DNA of 64,000 nt from Allium sativum (GCA_030737875.1 CM060912.1:331936731-332000730), one strand, 5' to 3'. Shown: positions 46,323 to 59,094, counted from the stretch's first letter. Notes: generated by a model from the sequence alone, not told the origin. Program-made: numbers and translations.

Positions 46323-47181
46323 TTTTTTAAAAATCCAAAAATACCACTCATCTCATACGAACTCCAATCCAAACCCAGCGACTATCATCCCTACTAAATA
46401 CCCCCATTCCAAACACAATGGGATATGTTTCGTAGGCCCATTCGACTGTTTCAGTCAGTTTTTCTTCAAATTAAAATATAAAATATTCAATATTTGATTT
46501 GAACGTACATTTCAATTTGCCGGGGCCACATACTGATCCCAAAAATTCCATAAAAATAATCTAGCTATGTTTTGACGATACGGTCCCAACAAAACTAGTT
46601 TCGTCGAATTCTGAGACCGTTTGAAAAATGGCCATTTTCTGGTCGATCCAATTTAACAAAAAGTCACCAAACAAATTTTCTTTTGCCACGCTCACATATT
46701 AACTTCAAAAATTATGAAATTTGAAACCTAGCAATAATTTGACATCTTGGATCCAACAAAAGTGGTTTCATCGACTTCTGAGGTCGTTTGCAAAATGTCT
46801 ATTTTCAAGGGCGATATATTCTCTATAGCGACCTTTCTGAAAATTCATTTGGCCATAACTTTTGATTCCCGCTATGAAACTTTGATTTCTTAGATTCGTT
46901 AGAAAGATATTCACTAACAGATTTAAATATTTTTGGTTTCACTAAAATCTGTTTTATTTTGCACCCGGTACAGTCAGTCAAAGTTTGAATTTCAATTTTG
47001 AAACTACCGCGCCATTTCAGGCCTTGTTTATAATTTAAATTAATTATATTTATTTTCAAACATCGATTCAAACATACATTTCATCGTTATTATTTAAAAT
47101 AAATTATTTTGAATATCTAAAATCCACTAAAATAGCCAAATTAAAAAATTTAAACGGGCTCAGATTTTCCGGGTTGTTACA

Positions 47182-47562
47182 ACTTCTAAGAGATGAGGTG
47201 GATGAATTTTTAAGGTCAACCAGTGAGGAACACATACGATGATAGGAACGACAACTCTGAAAAACAACATTTTAAAGTTTGATGTGTCTACCAATTTTAT
47301 TGAAGTCGGTCTGAGTGAAATTGATCAATTAATGCATGAAATTTGGAATTATCACGAGGAAATCAAGGAATGGGCACGAACTTTAGATGAAAAACAAGAT
47401 TATGAAAATAAAGATATCGAAAACATGTGTATCATTGAACAACTGGCTCAATACACTACTGAACTTTGGCAAAATCTAGAAAAGTTGTTACTTGAGGGAA
47501 TTGATGATGTTGATGAATTTGAGGATTCCATGATACTTGGCTTGACTTACATAGAAGTGTAG
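47182..47562 (+). pseudogene. Gag-like fragments of element B, right of C
   Basis: The first 17 or so codons continue the frame at 10089. An overlapping second frame (ATG at 47239, 107 codons) is acidic and helical, with Trp-containing segments (EIWNYHEEIKEW, TTELWQNLEKLL). The two are probably one ancestral coding region with a frameshift. I do not recognise the family. Confidence 0.4.
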
Positions 47563-50017
47563 GATCTAAATTAACCCTAGAGGGGGGTTACTAGGGTTTA
47601 TCGCAGATTTTCACAGAGTAATTAAATAATCACAGCACAGATAATAATCAGAATAAATGCGGAAAATAAATAACGCACAGATATACCCAGCTTCGGCAAA
47701 ACCCTGCCTACTGCTGCATTCCCTAAGGTTTCTACTAGGAGTTAAAACAATCTCTATGCTTACAATCTCCTGTAAACTCGTGACACTCGATCCCAACTGT
47801 TCTTAACCCTATGCTCAAAACCCTGCACTGGTTTCTATCCCCGAAACCAGATTTCTCCGAATTACAAATCCCGTAGTTCTTCTACCCTAGATTTTACAGA
47901 TCTAGAAATTGATTGATAGTTTATAAATTGAAAAAACAATTCAAAACAAACAAAACGAAAACCAAAAACAAAAACCCTAGTTTAAAAAAGAATTAAACAA
48001 ATCCCTTTCTCTAGTTAAAATTTGGCCGGCAACTTCGAAGTGATGCACCCCTTTGTAATTCGGTTCAACCCTTCTCTTTTCCTCTGAGAATTAAAAATGG
48101 CTGTGGCTGATTTCTAATCAAGGGTTTCCTTCTGGAATCCGTTGATTTACAGTACTTGTGCTCTGATGTTTTCCTATGTCGATCTCGTGCTCTGATGTTT
48201 TGGTGTTGATCTCGCGCTCTGATGTTCTTTGATTTGCAACTCCACTCAATTTAGATCCAAGTAAATATTGGTATGAATTTTCAATTTGAATTTTTTATTT
48301 TTATTTGTGCTTGAACTTGGATAGTTAATTGTCGATGAGGATTGGTGTTTAAATAGGGTTTCAAGTTCGAATTTTTCTCTGATTTCATATGGATTTGGTC
48401 GTGGTATATACGAAAATATTGGGGCTTTTTGAAATCTTTGGATTTGAAAACTTCAACCTTTATTTGATACTTGCATGTGAGTTTGTTGCTGAAATCCTTG
48501 GCTTTTGAATTGTGGTCTTTGAAAGTTTCAAATTTGCTCTGGAATTTTTGATATGGTCTTCCTTATATAATATCGATTTAAATATGTCATATATATTCAT
48601 ACTTATGAAAAATATCTTGAATTTGTACACACTTAAAACTGATATAAAAAATCACTACCTTGATCTTCCTTTGAACAGAAACAACACTTGAATCTTGCCA
48701 GATAATTTTGAACTGATAAGAACAGTTGCTCTATAAACAGATTTTCATAAATCCTTCACTTGAACTTGTTGTTGCATTCTCGACTTTGAACTGTTGATAT
48801 ATGATTTGATAAGAGAAGATACTACATAAGCTTTTGGTCTTTGCCAAGTAAAAACTGTTGTTATACTTGATTAGCCTTATTCATATCATTTTTTGCATTA
48901 ACCGGCTTTGTTTGTTTTTGCTTGGTGAATTGCTGGAATTTCATATATTGGAAATAAGAACTTGAGTTTTTGAAATTCACGGCTTGCTGAATCAGACACT
49001 ATTCTTGAATACTTTTGGTAACTTATTATGGTGAATACTTTTGGTTCTTTCTCGCACATTATTTAAAACTGTTTGTATTTCACCACGCTTGAACTTGTTA
49101 TTGCTGAACCAAACTTGTAGCCGAGTTTTGCTTCACACAGCTGGAATTTTTGCTTGTGTATATATGCCATGAAGTTGCTGTGAAGTTGTGACAATTAACT
49201 TTGCTTGCTTGATAAATTTACTACTGTATCTTCATTTTGCATTAGCCACTGTTATCTCACATACACCAGTTTTGCTTTATCATGCTTGTGTCATTAACTG
49301 TCTGTGTACACTGTTTTGTGTAAATTGCCTTGAGTCTTTGAACATGTATTGAACCATCCATGCATTAATTTTTGTATGTTTGTTTTGCACAAATGTTGAA
49401 CCCCGAAATTTGTTTGAGCTTCACCACTTTGCTGGACTGAGCTTCATGTTCACTGCACCATGCTGTTTTGTGTTGATCATTCTTGAAACTTCCTGTATCA
49501 ACACACATACAAGCACATGCACTTGTACTCATCTATTTAGCAGTGTGTGTGTGTGTGTGTGTAAATGTCAACTAAGTGATAGTGTCAGCGTATAAAAGTG
49601 ATTGTATAAGTGATAAATGAACTGTAGTGAGGAGATGTGAGAGATTTGTACTGATTATATGTAATAAACAGATTTGATTGAAATAAAATATTATTTTACT
49701 GTGTTCAATTCAATCTGTCTATTTTTTATTTGAATTCCTTCAATATTACAATTTCATGTGTGATGTGCCATGTCAGAAATATTCAAACATATTTAAGTGA
49801 ATTGTAAATAATGGAGTTATAAATAGTTGTACTGTTTGAAGTATAATATTTAATTTAAATAAAATACTGCATGAATATATGAATGTCTGTATAGTCGTAT
49901 TCTATTTAAATATAAATATTATATTCCTGTCTGTGATGTAAAAATAGAGCAGTACAGTAACAAACACATTTAAAATAATATTTATTTGGTTGTTATCATC
50001 AAACAAAAATCATATAA
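47563..50017 (+). other. Long noncoding interior of element B
   Basis: About 2.45 kb of AT-rich DNA where pol would be expected. I found no protease, RT, RNase H or integrase motif. It contains a (TG)10 run at 49542-49562 and an inverted repeat (GGATCTAAATT at 47562 and its complement ending at 48258). Confidence 0.6.
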
Positions 50018-51050
50018 TTGTGTATACAACACTGTTATATACAACACGAAGAACTGGTTCAAAGAATAAATGATAGCAAACTAAGTGTATCTCACAGGAT
50101 CGTTTATCCAATTTCTTTTCTTCAAACTGAAGTTATGAACTTGTACAACAATTATAAATTCCAATCTAGTGACAAACAAGTTTCTGCCAATGCTTCTTTT
50201 GAAAATAATAATCAGCCAGTAACTTCGTCACAACATTACATAACGATTATTGATGATTCTGACGATATGACTGTTGGTGAAAATGAAAGTTTTGAAAAAT
50301 CTCTTGTGCAACACACTGATTTCTGTGAAACTGAAATTCAAACTCAAACTGATGCTTCTACTGAAAATTCAACTCTTACTAAAATCGAAAATTTTCAACT
50401 AACAACGTTTGAAATTGATGAAAATCTTAATGATGTTGTTGAAATCTTGGTAATTGATTTGAATTTAAATTCTCTTGAAAACAAATATGTCAATCTTCAA
50501 TTTGATCTTCCTCTTTCAGATTCTGAAATTTTTGAAAATTTAGCAACTTTAGATCGTCAACTTGAAATAAAAGACAAAGTTGGTAACAACTGTTTAGGTG
50601 AGGACGGCTTTGATGAGCGAAAACTTCTTGAACTGATTGATGATAATGTTGTTGGATATGAAACTGAAAATAAAACATTTGAACACTTTGAAATTCTTTA
50701 GTTTGAAAAAAAATGAAACTGCTGAATGTGATCTTAAACACAATAACATTTTTTCTGAAACTATTGAAACTCCTTACGACTTAATCGTTTCAACTGAACC
50801 TCATTGTGATCACTTGTTTTTCAATGATAAATTTCTACAGTATATGAACTCTTTCTGGAATAATACTATTTTTGAAAAAACACGATTTCGAAATTTATTG
50901 AAAATTCATTTGTTTGGTTTTGACTTTAGATTTACGAATGAACCTTTAGTGAACAAAAAAACAAATATCATAGCAAAACGGAACAATTTTCTCAAAACAA
51001 GTGTGAGGGTGAGAGTGATGCTTACGTCTCTCAATTTATACATTATCTGA
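50018..51050 (+). pseudogene. Acidic ORF of element B, unknown function
   Basis: An open frame of 227 codons (50018-50701), rich in Glu, Asn, Asp and Phe, is followed directly by a second open stretch in another frame (to 51050) of the same composition. They look like one coding region broken by a frameshift. There are no transmembrane segments, zinc motifs or enzyme motifs. It lies downstream of the missing pol, where Athila elements carry an extra ORF, but I see no match to an envelope-like protein. Codon-like composition extends across the join, which argues that it was once translated. Confidence 0.4.
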
Positions 51051-51507
51051 ACAAATCAAATTTTGTATTTAAAACTTTTACTGAACCTCGGCTCGATGAC
51101 CTCTCTTTAGTTTCTATAGAAATTCAATTCGATTTTAGGATCAATTGTAAGCTCAAAATTTTAAAATTGGTAACTCAAACTTTTGAAAAAACAAAATTTG
51201 TTTTCCCAAATCTGACACATAATATAAAATCCTTTATGATTTGGTTTTCTATGCTTAAGCTATGTCTCACAATCTTAATGAGGTTGATCCATTAGTCCAT
51301 TGAGGACCGGTTCATATATTCGATGACTGCTTATTTCCCGCACATGTACCTTGTAAGTCATGCAGACCCTCTTATTTTATTTCCGTTTCACTAAGATATG
51401 TCTGATTAACGACTGTGGGGACACAGTCACACTCAAGTGTGGGGGGGATTTACATTACATCAGCAATCAAATCTTACGAACTAGGTCATTTGTTGAACAA
51501 GGACTAA
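51051..51507 (+). other. Element B sequence between its last ORF and solo LTR F
   Basis: No gene. It ends in the left target copy ACTAA (51503-51507). The AGTGTGGGGGGGATT stretch near 51436 resembles a purine tract but no LTR follows it directly. Confidence 0.5.
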
Positions 51508-52639
51508 TGTAACACCCCACGTCCGTTAATGTCACTCACAAAGGGAATGCATTAAGTTTCGTGGAGCATTATTAGTAAAAAGAACGGAATATTACAAGAC
51601 AGAAAAAGTAGTACTTGAAAATTTTGAAATTTTATTGCAGCGGAAAATAGAAATAAGTTTGATTACATTTCCAAATACCAAAATCAAGTACATAATATCA
51701 GTCTTGTGCAAAACCTTCAGAGTACATAATTTCAAAGCCATAATCCCCCACAGAGAAATGTCATACACAGAATCAAAGCCAAGAAATACACCTTTCAACT
51801 TCAAGCCGGAAGAAAGTGATATCTGAACTAAGCTTGAGTATTTCCTCTCTAAGAACCTAGGGGGGAAACGGAAGAAAAGAGGCGAAACAAACTGGTCAGA
51901 CATAAGTCCGGTGAGTTCAGTAACTTTAACAATATAATCATTAAAGTAACAGGATAAGAACATAAACTGGAAAGCAAGAAATGACTGTAGAATAAACAGG
52001 CATGAAAAAGAAGACAAGATGAACAAGATATAACGTTGATTGCGCTTCTAATCACTACAAGATAATTACTACACTGCACCAGTGCTAGTAACACTGTATC
52101 ATTACTAGTTACACCGCACCCTTACTTGTCCTATACTAAAAGTTGATCCCTCTTACTAATCATGATAATGGTAGTTTCGTGTACTCCTAGCTGCTATCAT
52201 AGGTGCCCCTTTTTGCTCCTACCCCCACGAGTTGTACCCACTACCTTCCTCATTCGATCGGCTCCCTAACTCGCATGTATTTATTGCTTGTGTCATTCGA
52301 CCTCGCTTGTATGTATTCATTACTTGTGTCATTCGGCCCCGCTTGTATGTAGATACATGTGCTGGCCCCAACATAGGGTGTATCAATTCCCATGATGGAA
52401 ACCCGACACGATTCAAGATGCATAGTGTATACTACTGATGCTCAGTACCTGTTTTTCCACTCTGGAGCACGTGCATGCCCATACTCCATCGGAACCTACA
52501 CTGCTGCACCACCCACCTCTATTTTGACTGCTTACAATCAGCCCAGTAATCGTGCCCCACCCTGCCTAGCTTAGGGTACCATGATACATCTATGTGGGTT
52601 ACTGCTGAAATGGGTCCCCGTTATTAGGGTTTCCTAATC

Positions 52640-53010
52640 AACATGTTATAATGGTTAAGTGTTCTCAATTTAACTTAACCCCACCCATTTGCTTAATTAA
52701 CATGTTGTACTGGTTAAGTGTTGCATATTCATATGTTACTTAACCTTCTCGCTGATTCACGCATGTTTATTTTGCGGTTAAGTTTGTGGGCCTATATATA
52801 CTAATATTACCCACTTACCCAAGATTCACTTAACCCTTCCCCTTATCAAGTCCATATGTATTATTGGTTAAGCTTGCCTTAACCCTATCCACTTTGTTCA
52901 TGTAATATTGGTTAAGTTGTCTTCTTGTCCATGTTAACTTAACCCACCCACCTAACATGTTGTATTGGGTAAGTGTCGCATGTTCATATGTTACTTAACC
53001 TTTCTATTTT
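52640..53010. repeat. GGTTAAGT...CTTAACC inverted-repeat array in F
   Basis: Five or six imperfect palindromes with stem GGTTAAG/CTTAACC and loops of variable length, corresponding in place to the arrays of A and G. Confidence 0.6.
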
Positions 53011-53049
53011 TAGCATGTCTGTTCCTTAGCCTTAATTTATTCATTAAAG

Positions 53050-53262
53050 CACCAACCTCTCACATTAGAACTGTTGTTTGCGGTTGCTGGATGTGCCGGG
53101 CGGTTCCGGGCAGACTTATACCGCAAACTCATTCTAACCTCAGGTTTTTTGGGCTTAATGCACTAACCTCTCACATTAGATCTATGTTGTTGCGGTCGCT
53201 GGATGTGCCGGGTGGTTCCGGGCAGTCTTACACTGCAACTCAATCTAACCTCGGGTTAGGCA
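53050..53262. repeat. 110-bp direct duplication in F
   Basis: Two units begin AACCTCTCACATTAGA and share GCTGGATGTGCCGGG and GGTTCCGGGCAG. They start near 53050 and 53160. Confidence 0.85.
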
Positions 53263-53684
53263 CATTTATCTTTTAGCCAATTTACATATTTACCATTCAT
53301 GTCCAAGTTTATATGTAAATTATCCATAAGTGTGGTCAATTCAAGTTATGCTGCATTTTCTAGTTATGCCCAAAATTAATATATGATTACAACCCCTTTT
53401 TATGCCAATCACATAATATTCAACTTTTACCCAAACTTTTCCCCAATATTCCCACGTCGTTCGTACGTATAGTTCATGTGATACGTTAGGCTCGCAATTA
53501 GCCCAACTGATAAAAAATCGAAAAAAGGGAAGAAACACATGACATCATACTGGCATAAACAATATAGATCTAAGGCTACATAAATCTAGTAAACATATAA
53601 AAATAGATCCAATCAGCATATGGAATGCGAACTAGCATAGATCTAAACATAAACTTGCATGGATTTAAACATATGAACTGGTAT

Positions 53685-53950
53685 GGATCTAATCATATAA
53701 ACATGTAGGTCTAAATATATGAACATATAGTTCTAAACATATGGACTGATATGGATCTAATCATATAAACATGTAGATCTAAACATATGAACATATAGTT
53801 CTAAACATATGGACTGATATGTATCCAATCATATAAACATGTAGATCTAAACATATGCATATAGTTCTAAACATATGGACTAATATGGATCTAATCATAT
53901 AAACACATAGATCCAAACATATGAACATATAAAATATGATCTTACGTATA
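53685..53950. repeat. 68-bp tandem repeat in F
   Basis: Four units start at 53685, 53753, 53821 and 53887, with core GGATCTAATCATATAAACAT and TTCTAAACATATGGACT. Confidence 0.9.
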
Positions 53951-54200
53951 TAAACATGACTTGCATATAATCTTTCATAACTTGCATAGATCAAGCAAAC
54001 TTGCATACATAACTTGCATATGAAATTAGGCATATGAATTAACATAGAACATAACTTGCATATAATGAATCAAATCAAGCATAAATCAAAACAAAGTTTT
54101 CAAAGACATAAACTTTATATGATTTACAAACATTTTCATACATTCCAATTCATAACTCATTACAATTACGTTTAAACAATTATCTTGTGAAAGTAACTGC

Positions 54201-54206
54201 ACTCAC
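54201..54206 (-). promoter_or_regulatory. Candidate 5' splice site in LTR F
   Basis: The minus strand reads TTTCT then GTGAGTG, about 260 nt after the TATA box, after a leader with AAACCCTAA motifs. It matches the donor in A by position. Confidence 0.4.
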
Positions 54207-54460
54207 AGAAAACGGATCTTGAATTCTGGGATCTGATTTCTGAAATTGCTAAGCTAATCCGTTGATGTAGGCGTCGATTCGTTCGTTGTTGTTTTAGAAT
54301 TCATTTTCGCAATTTCTAGGCTTTGAATTTTTATCTCTTATCTTTTTATCTTTAATCTAGAATTTGATTTGTTATGGTGGCGGCTAGGTTAGTTCGTAGA
54401 TGAATAGCATGACGGCATCATAGTTTAGGGTTATGAGGTTAGGGTTTAGGTTTAGCTATG

Positions 54461-54468
54461 TATATATA
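54461..54468 (-). promoter_or_regulatory. TATA box of LTR F
   Basis: The minus strand reads CTATATATACA, about 465 bp from the U3 end, as in LTR A. Confidence 0.55.
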
Positions 54469-54929
54469 GATGTTTAGGATTAATATAGGCCTTTAGATCA
54501 ACCTAGTAGCCATCCAAACCCAAGAGAGCCAACCATAACATGAGACATATGCCCTAACACCTCAGAAAATCGTCACTATCCAGATTAGCTCGCTGGAATC
54601 GACCCCCATAGGGGGGTCAACATCTGTGTCGACACCCTTAAGGGGGTCGACACCCTATGGCGGGACTTTTCCCGCCTAGCCTTCTCTGCATATTTGAATT
54701 TTGAACTCGATTTTTTTAATTATTAATTTAATTTCTGCTTAAACTTGAAAACTTCTAACCTCCATAACTGCTTCATATGGAGTCTGATTCACGCAAACTC
54801 GGACTCTATCTCAAGCAGAATTTCGAGATGAACGCAATGGCGTAACCTGTTTCACCCAATTCTTCTTTTAAAGATTAATTACTCTTTAATTACCTCTTAT
54901 GTCTCGTTTTAAAATCACGGGGTGTTACT

Positions 54930-56446
54930 ACTAACTTAAAATTCATAAATAACACCTTGGTTCTTGTTTGATAAGTTGAATTATTGGGTGACGGGAATGA
55001 ACATTATTTATTCATTGAGTCGTAATGTGTCTTTTTAAGATGCTAGCTTGAGACTGTGCAGACGTTAGTCGTGTTCTGGAGAAAGCGTGTCAACCCTTGT
55101 TATACATATTAGAATGTGCAAGTAAAAAAATCAAAAAAAAAAAATCAAATAATAATGATTTTGCACTTACATTTGTTGGATTTTCTGAGTTCGTTTTCAT
55201 GCATAATATTTTTTTTCTCACTCAAATTTTCAAAATTGTAAGTTCTAAAATCCACTTGGCCCAATTAAGGAGAAATGACTCATTATAGCGTTCTTCTTCG
55301 ATACCCCACATTATTGAAACCCAAGTTTTAGTCGATTTACATCCATGTTTCAACAAGTTTTTATAATGTTGGTATACTTAAGAACCTTTTGTTTAAAGGT
55401 TAAAAGCACGTCATTTTTTATACCAATATTATACTATCCACTCCGTACTTGTTTTAAGGTAGGATAACCATATACTACATCTTATTTTATATGGGTTATC
55501 TATCTTACAAAACTTTGCTTATCTTTCCTTTCAGTTTTTTATATAACACCAATCTAGATTTTTGTGTTGAATTAGGGTTATAGAATTAAAGTAACCAGGG
55601 CACAAAACTTTCCTTTCATGAAGTGTTGGTTATGATTCGCTTAATAGAGGAGGAATCAAATGAAATAATATACGGTATCATTCCATTCCATCTCCACTCA
55701 TCATTCATCAAGTAAAAAAAATCAAAAAAGAAAAAAAAAATATAAAGAGAAAATCTCCCAGAATAAAATAGTCATCCATCATTCTTGACTATAAAGCATT
55801 CATGTCCATTCCATCCACATCCATCATACCGTACTTAGAAGCAAGGATTGTAGTTGAAGAGCTGAAAGGAAACAAAAATATTTATATGTGCCTTAGTATT
55901 ACTTTATCTTTTTATAGCTTGAAGTTCAACTAATACACTTGCCCTCTTATCAATAATATTTTTAGAACTTACAAAATGTTCTTTCATCTATGCATAACTC
56001 ACATCCAATACATTATAGTTACACTGGTGCAAAATTATTCAAAAAAAAAAAGAATAAATGATTGGGTGCACATTAGAACTTTGGTTGACACCACGCTCTT
56101 AACCTTCAAGAAATTACAATGTTATTAAGGAATTATGATTCAGCTTGAAAATTTTTATTCATTTTTGCACCAATAATAGGATAGACAATTTGGGAATAAA
56201 CCGTTATTATTAAAGTTAGGTAAAGTCCTTGGAATGTGAAAGAGCTTAAATATATTGTTTGATTAATCCGTGTACATAAGACGCTTTGGATTTTGTGGGT
56301 GGTATCCGCTGAAAACCCTCACGAGACAACACTCGTCCTACTAGGGACACCTAGGGGTTCAATGGTTTGTTGCATACGCTAAATGCAATCGTGTTCCTAC
56401 GAAAGTGTGACATATCTTAGTTTAGTTTATTCGAGGACGAATAAAA
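54930..56446 (+). other. 3' noncoding region of element B
   Basis: AT-rich, with several A-runs (55125, 55720, 56040). No ORF of note and no domain. Confidence 0.6.
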
Positions 56447-56465
56447 AGATAAGTGAGGGGGTATT
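56447..56465 (+). promoter_or_regulatory. Polypurine tract of element B
   Basis: AAGATAAGTGAGGGGGTATT directly before TGATATATG. The GAGGACGAATAAAAAG stretch just upstream is also usual before Athila 3' LTRs. Confidence 0.75.
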
Positions 56466-57691
56466 TGATATATGCATAAATGTGTATATTTTATCCGTTT
56501 ATTTATCTTGTTTTCCCTTTAAAATAACTAATATTGTGTATTTATAGCTGTGTTTTCAGATTGTTGATAAAAAGCATGGTTTAAAGCACTTGATGGATAA
56601 AGCATGAAGAATTTGCTTAAAAAGAGTGAAGTTTGAAATTACTAAAGCTTGAAGAGTTTAAAGCTTGAAGAACGATTGCAAATAGAGTTCAGTTAGGTAG
56701 ATTTGGCTCACTAAAGACTCATGATGCGTTCACATTGGCTCATTTGCAAGACCTCTCACTCTACAGCATGAACACTACGTTCACATTAGCTCATTTGCAA
56801 GGCCTTTCACTCTACAGCTGCATTCACACTGGCTTATGTATTATTTGGGCTAAATCAATAGTCCCACATTGTGTAATTAGCCAAGTAGTCTTTGTCATAT
56901 TAGCTATAAATACACTTGTATCTTGTTCATTTAGAATTGCATATTCTGTAATCCTTCTCTTGGAATAAAATCATTCTTATCCCTTTCTCTTTACTTTTTA
57001 TTGTAATTTATTTATGTTGTTTATTTTATTTTTATATTCTTTTCTTTTAGCTATGTCTTGCTAATCCCCTTTAATTAGGGGTTGATGACGCTTATATTAG
57101 ATTCAATATGAATCACATAGCCAAAGAGATTAGAACTTCATGTATATAGATCTAGATCTCAACCAAGGGTTAGATCTGAACCTTCATATTCTGTGTCGAT
57201 TAAGAGCTATGCTCCTTCACAGGGTATATTCGAGTTCAATCTAACGTTTATCATATTTAGATCTAATATTTAGGGTTTTAGAAATAAAATAGTGAATATG
57301 TCCTGATAGCCTAAAATTGTTTAAGAGCTTGCTCGTGCATAGGCTATACTTGTTGTTATTCACATATTTGTTTCTAAAAACCTAATTATCATTGATTTAT
57401 TTTTGTGACAGAAACATGAATTAGATCTGTATTAATTCGATTGGCTATTGATGAATATTAATCTAGTTTATGTCATTGCTCCCTAATTGCTTTCTTTTAT
57501 TATTAAAACTCGTTTTTTGTTTATTTTCTATTAATTTACAACCAATCAAAATTTTGGAATAACTTGGTTGGATTTATTAATTAAAATGTTTTTGGTCCTA
57601 GAGTTCGACACCCTCTACAACAACCCTTATTGTTTAGGAAAGCCAAATGAATTTAACAGTTGTTTACAATTGTTCAATTTGTTCGCAAACA
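56466..57691 (+). repeat. 3' LTR of element B
   Basis: 1226 bp, with TATA at 56905-56912 and AATAAA at 56964-56969. It ends TTCGCAAACA and is followed by ACGCC (57692-57696). Confidence 0.9.
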
Positions 57692-57696
57692 ACGCC

Positions 57697-58870
57697 TTCA
57701 AGTGTGCTCGGCTCTACTATCTCTGTCGTATCATGGTGACATTTCCTTAAATGGGAAACATGAAACACATCATGTACGTGTGCCAGTTTATCGGTTAGCT
57801 TAATCCTATATGCTATCTGACCTATCCTCTCCACTATATGGAATGGCTCTACAAATCTTGGCGCCAACTTCCCTACTGAGCCAAAGCGGACTACATTCTT
57901 TAGCGGTGGTAACTTAATGAAGACCATATATCCCACTTCTAATTTCAAATTGGTCCTCATTTTATCGGCATAGGATTTATGTCTGTCTGGAGTTACTTTC
58001 ATTCTTCGGTGGATAAGATCAATCTTCTCGGGAGTGTCTCAAATCATCTCGGGTCCAAGTAGAAGTCTGTCTATAGACTCGCACCAACAAGTCAGCGATC
58101 TACAAGGTCATCCATATAGTGCTTCGAAGGGTCTCATGCCTATGCTCGATTGGTAATTGTTGTTGTAGGCAAACTCCACTAATTGGAGATGCTCCTCCCA
58201 AGTCCCTCCAAAGTCTAGGATACACGGTCTTAGAAGATCCTAAGGAACTCTATCCATCCTCTCAGTATGTTCGTCTTCCTGAGGGTGGTATGTTGTGCTC
58301 AAACGTAGCTGTGTACCTAATGCCTCTTGTAAGCTCTTCCAAAACTCACTAGTAAAGATGGGGTCGCAGTCGCTTACTATACGGGAAGGTACCTCATGCA
58401 ATCGAACTATCTCTCGAAGACATACTAATGCTAGCTAGGTCGTCGTCCTCTTACTCTTAACATGAATAAAGTGAGCGCTCTTCGTAAGTCTATCCACTAT
58501 CACCCAAATGCTCATATTGCCCTTCCTCGATTGGGGAAATCCATCGATGAAGTCCCTAGAGATGCTCTCCCACTTCCATTATGGGACATCTAAGGGCTGA
58601 TGTAATCCGCCTAATTTCTTTTGTTTACCCTTTACTTGCTGGCAAGTCAAGCATCGAGCTACAAATTCCGTCACATCCTTTTTCATGTCAGTCCAAAAGA
58701 AAGCCCTCTTCATGTCTCAATACATTTTGTCGTCGCCCGGATGGATAGTCATCCGAGAATGATGAACTTCCTCAAGCACTACCTTCAGCAATTCCACATA
58801 CTTGGGACACATAGCCTTCTATCTCGTCTTAGTCACCCTTTCTCGTCCACGATATATCTATCAAGGTGAC
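57697..58870 (-). pseudogene. pol: Integrase of element A, main part
   Basis: From right to left: the zinc-finger cysteines (ARCLTCQQVKGKQKKL), the first Asp region ([15 protein letters not shown]), [13 protein letters not shown], and the C-terminal segment (LEVGYMVFIKLPPLKNVVRFG, then HDVFHVSHLRKCHHD). The frame then runs into the B target duplication and continues at 5927. Several stops and substitutions interrupt it. The region normally GQ.E reads HPQEDEHTE, keeping the catalytic Glu. Confidence 0.82.
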
Positions 58871-59094
58871 TAGAAGTCTCTCCTCTACCAAGCTTGTCCA
58901 AGGTATCTGAAATTTGTGGGTCCTCCCGCTGCGTAGATCCAACTCGTTCCAATAGAGTATGTCGCACCTCCAATAATGCTAGCAATCCTAATGTTAAATC
59001 CATGGATGGCTTAAAATCAAAGGTCGAGATGTACTACAAGCTCCTCCTTTCTACGAATAGAGGACTCAAAGTCATCCTCTGCCTACTCAATGCA

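Larger units (their letters stand above)
10090..47181 (-). mobile_element. Element C: Tekay/Del-like chromovirus with giant LTRs
   Basis: Paired LTRs (minus-strand ends TGTAACAACCCGG and GGTCGTCACA) flank a 5.6-kb internal region (36050-41672). Its order is primer site, gag, protease, RT, RNase H, integrase with chromodomain-like tail, polypurine tract. The 5-bp duplication ACTTC brackets the element inside B. The 3' LTR is split by element D. Gag-pol carries several stops and one frameshift, so this copy is not autonomous. By eye the two LTRs differ at about 6% of positions in the 370 bp compared. Confidence 0.92.
41673..47181 (-). repeat. 5' LTR of element C
   Basis: Starts TGTGACGACCC and ends GGGTTGTTACA. 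It is collinear with the split 3' LTR except for foreign DNA at 44802-45477 and repeat-number changes. It keeps the uninterrupted target site of D at about 44452 (TATAGTCTATATATA). The GC-richer block is at about 42400-43270. Confidence 0.92.
51508..54929 (-). mobile_element. Solo LTR F, A family
   Basis: It starts TGTAACACCCCACG and ends GGGGTGTTACT; the final A has become T. ACTAA flanks both sides (51503-51507 and 54930-54934). The first 60 bases match LTR A closely. No internal region is present, so it is a solo LTR. It carries a TATA box (54461-54468), a donor site (54201-54206) and several repeat tracts. Confidence 0.88.
5928..57691 (+). mobile_element. Element B: non-autonomous Athila-like LTR retrotransposon with nested insertions
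   Basis: Two 1.23-kb LTRs (5928-7160 and 56466-57691), both TGATAT...CA, are flanked by the 5-bp duplication ACGCC. A primer site at 7164-7183 and a purine tract at 56447-56465 give plus orientation. With C and F removed, about 11 kb remains and it holds no protease, RT, RNase H or integrase motif. The tract ending in GAGGGGGTATT before TGATA and the GGCGC..GTTGCCG primer site are Athila-like. By eye the LTRs differ at roughly 5% of positions over the first 500 bp, about ten times more than those of D. Confidence 0.88.

Noticed and set aside
47562..48258. MITE bounded by GGATCTAAATT inverted repeats
   Set aside because: The inverted repeat is only about 11-12 bp, and the flanks (AAGTGTA and AAGTAAA) are not a convincing duplication.
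51420..51460. Purine tract AGTGTGGGGGGGATT as the 3' end of another element
   Set aside because: No LTR start follows it at the right distance; the next TG end belongs to solo LTR F, which has its own target duplication.
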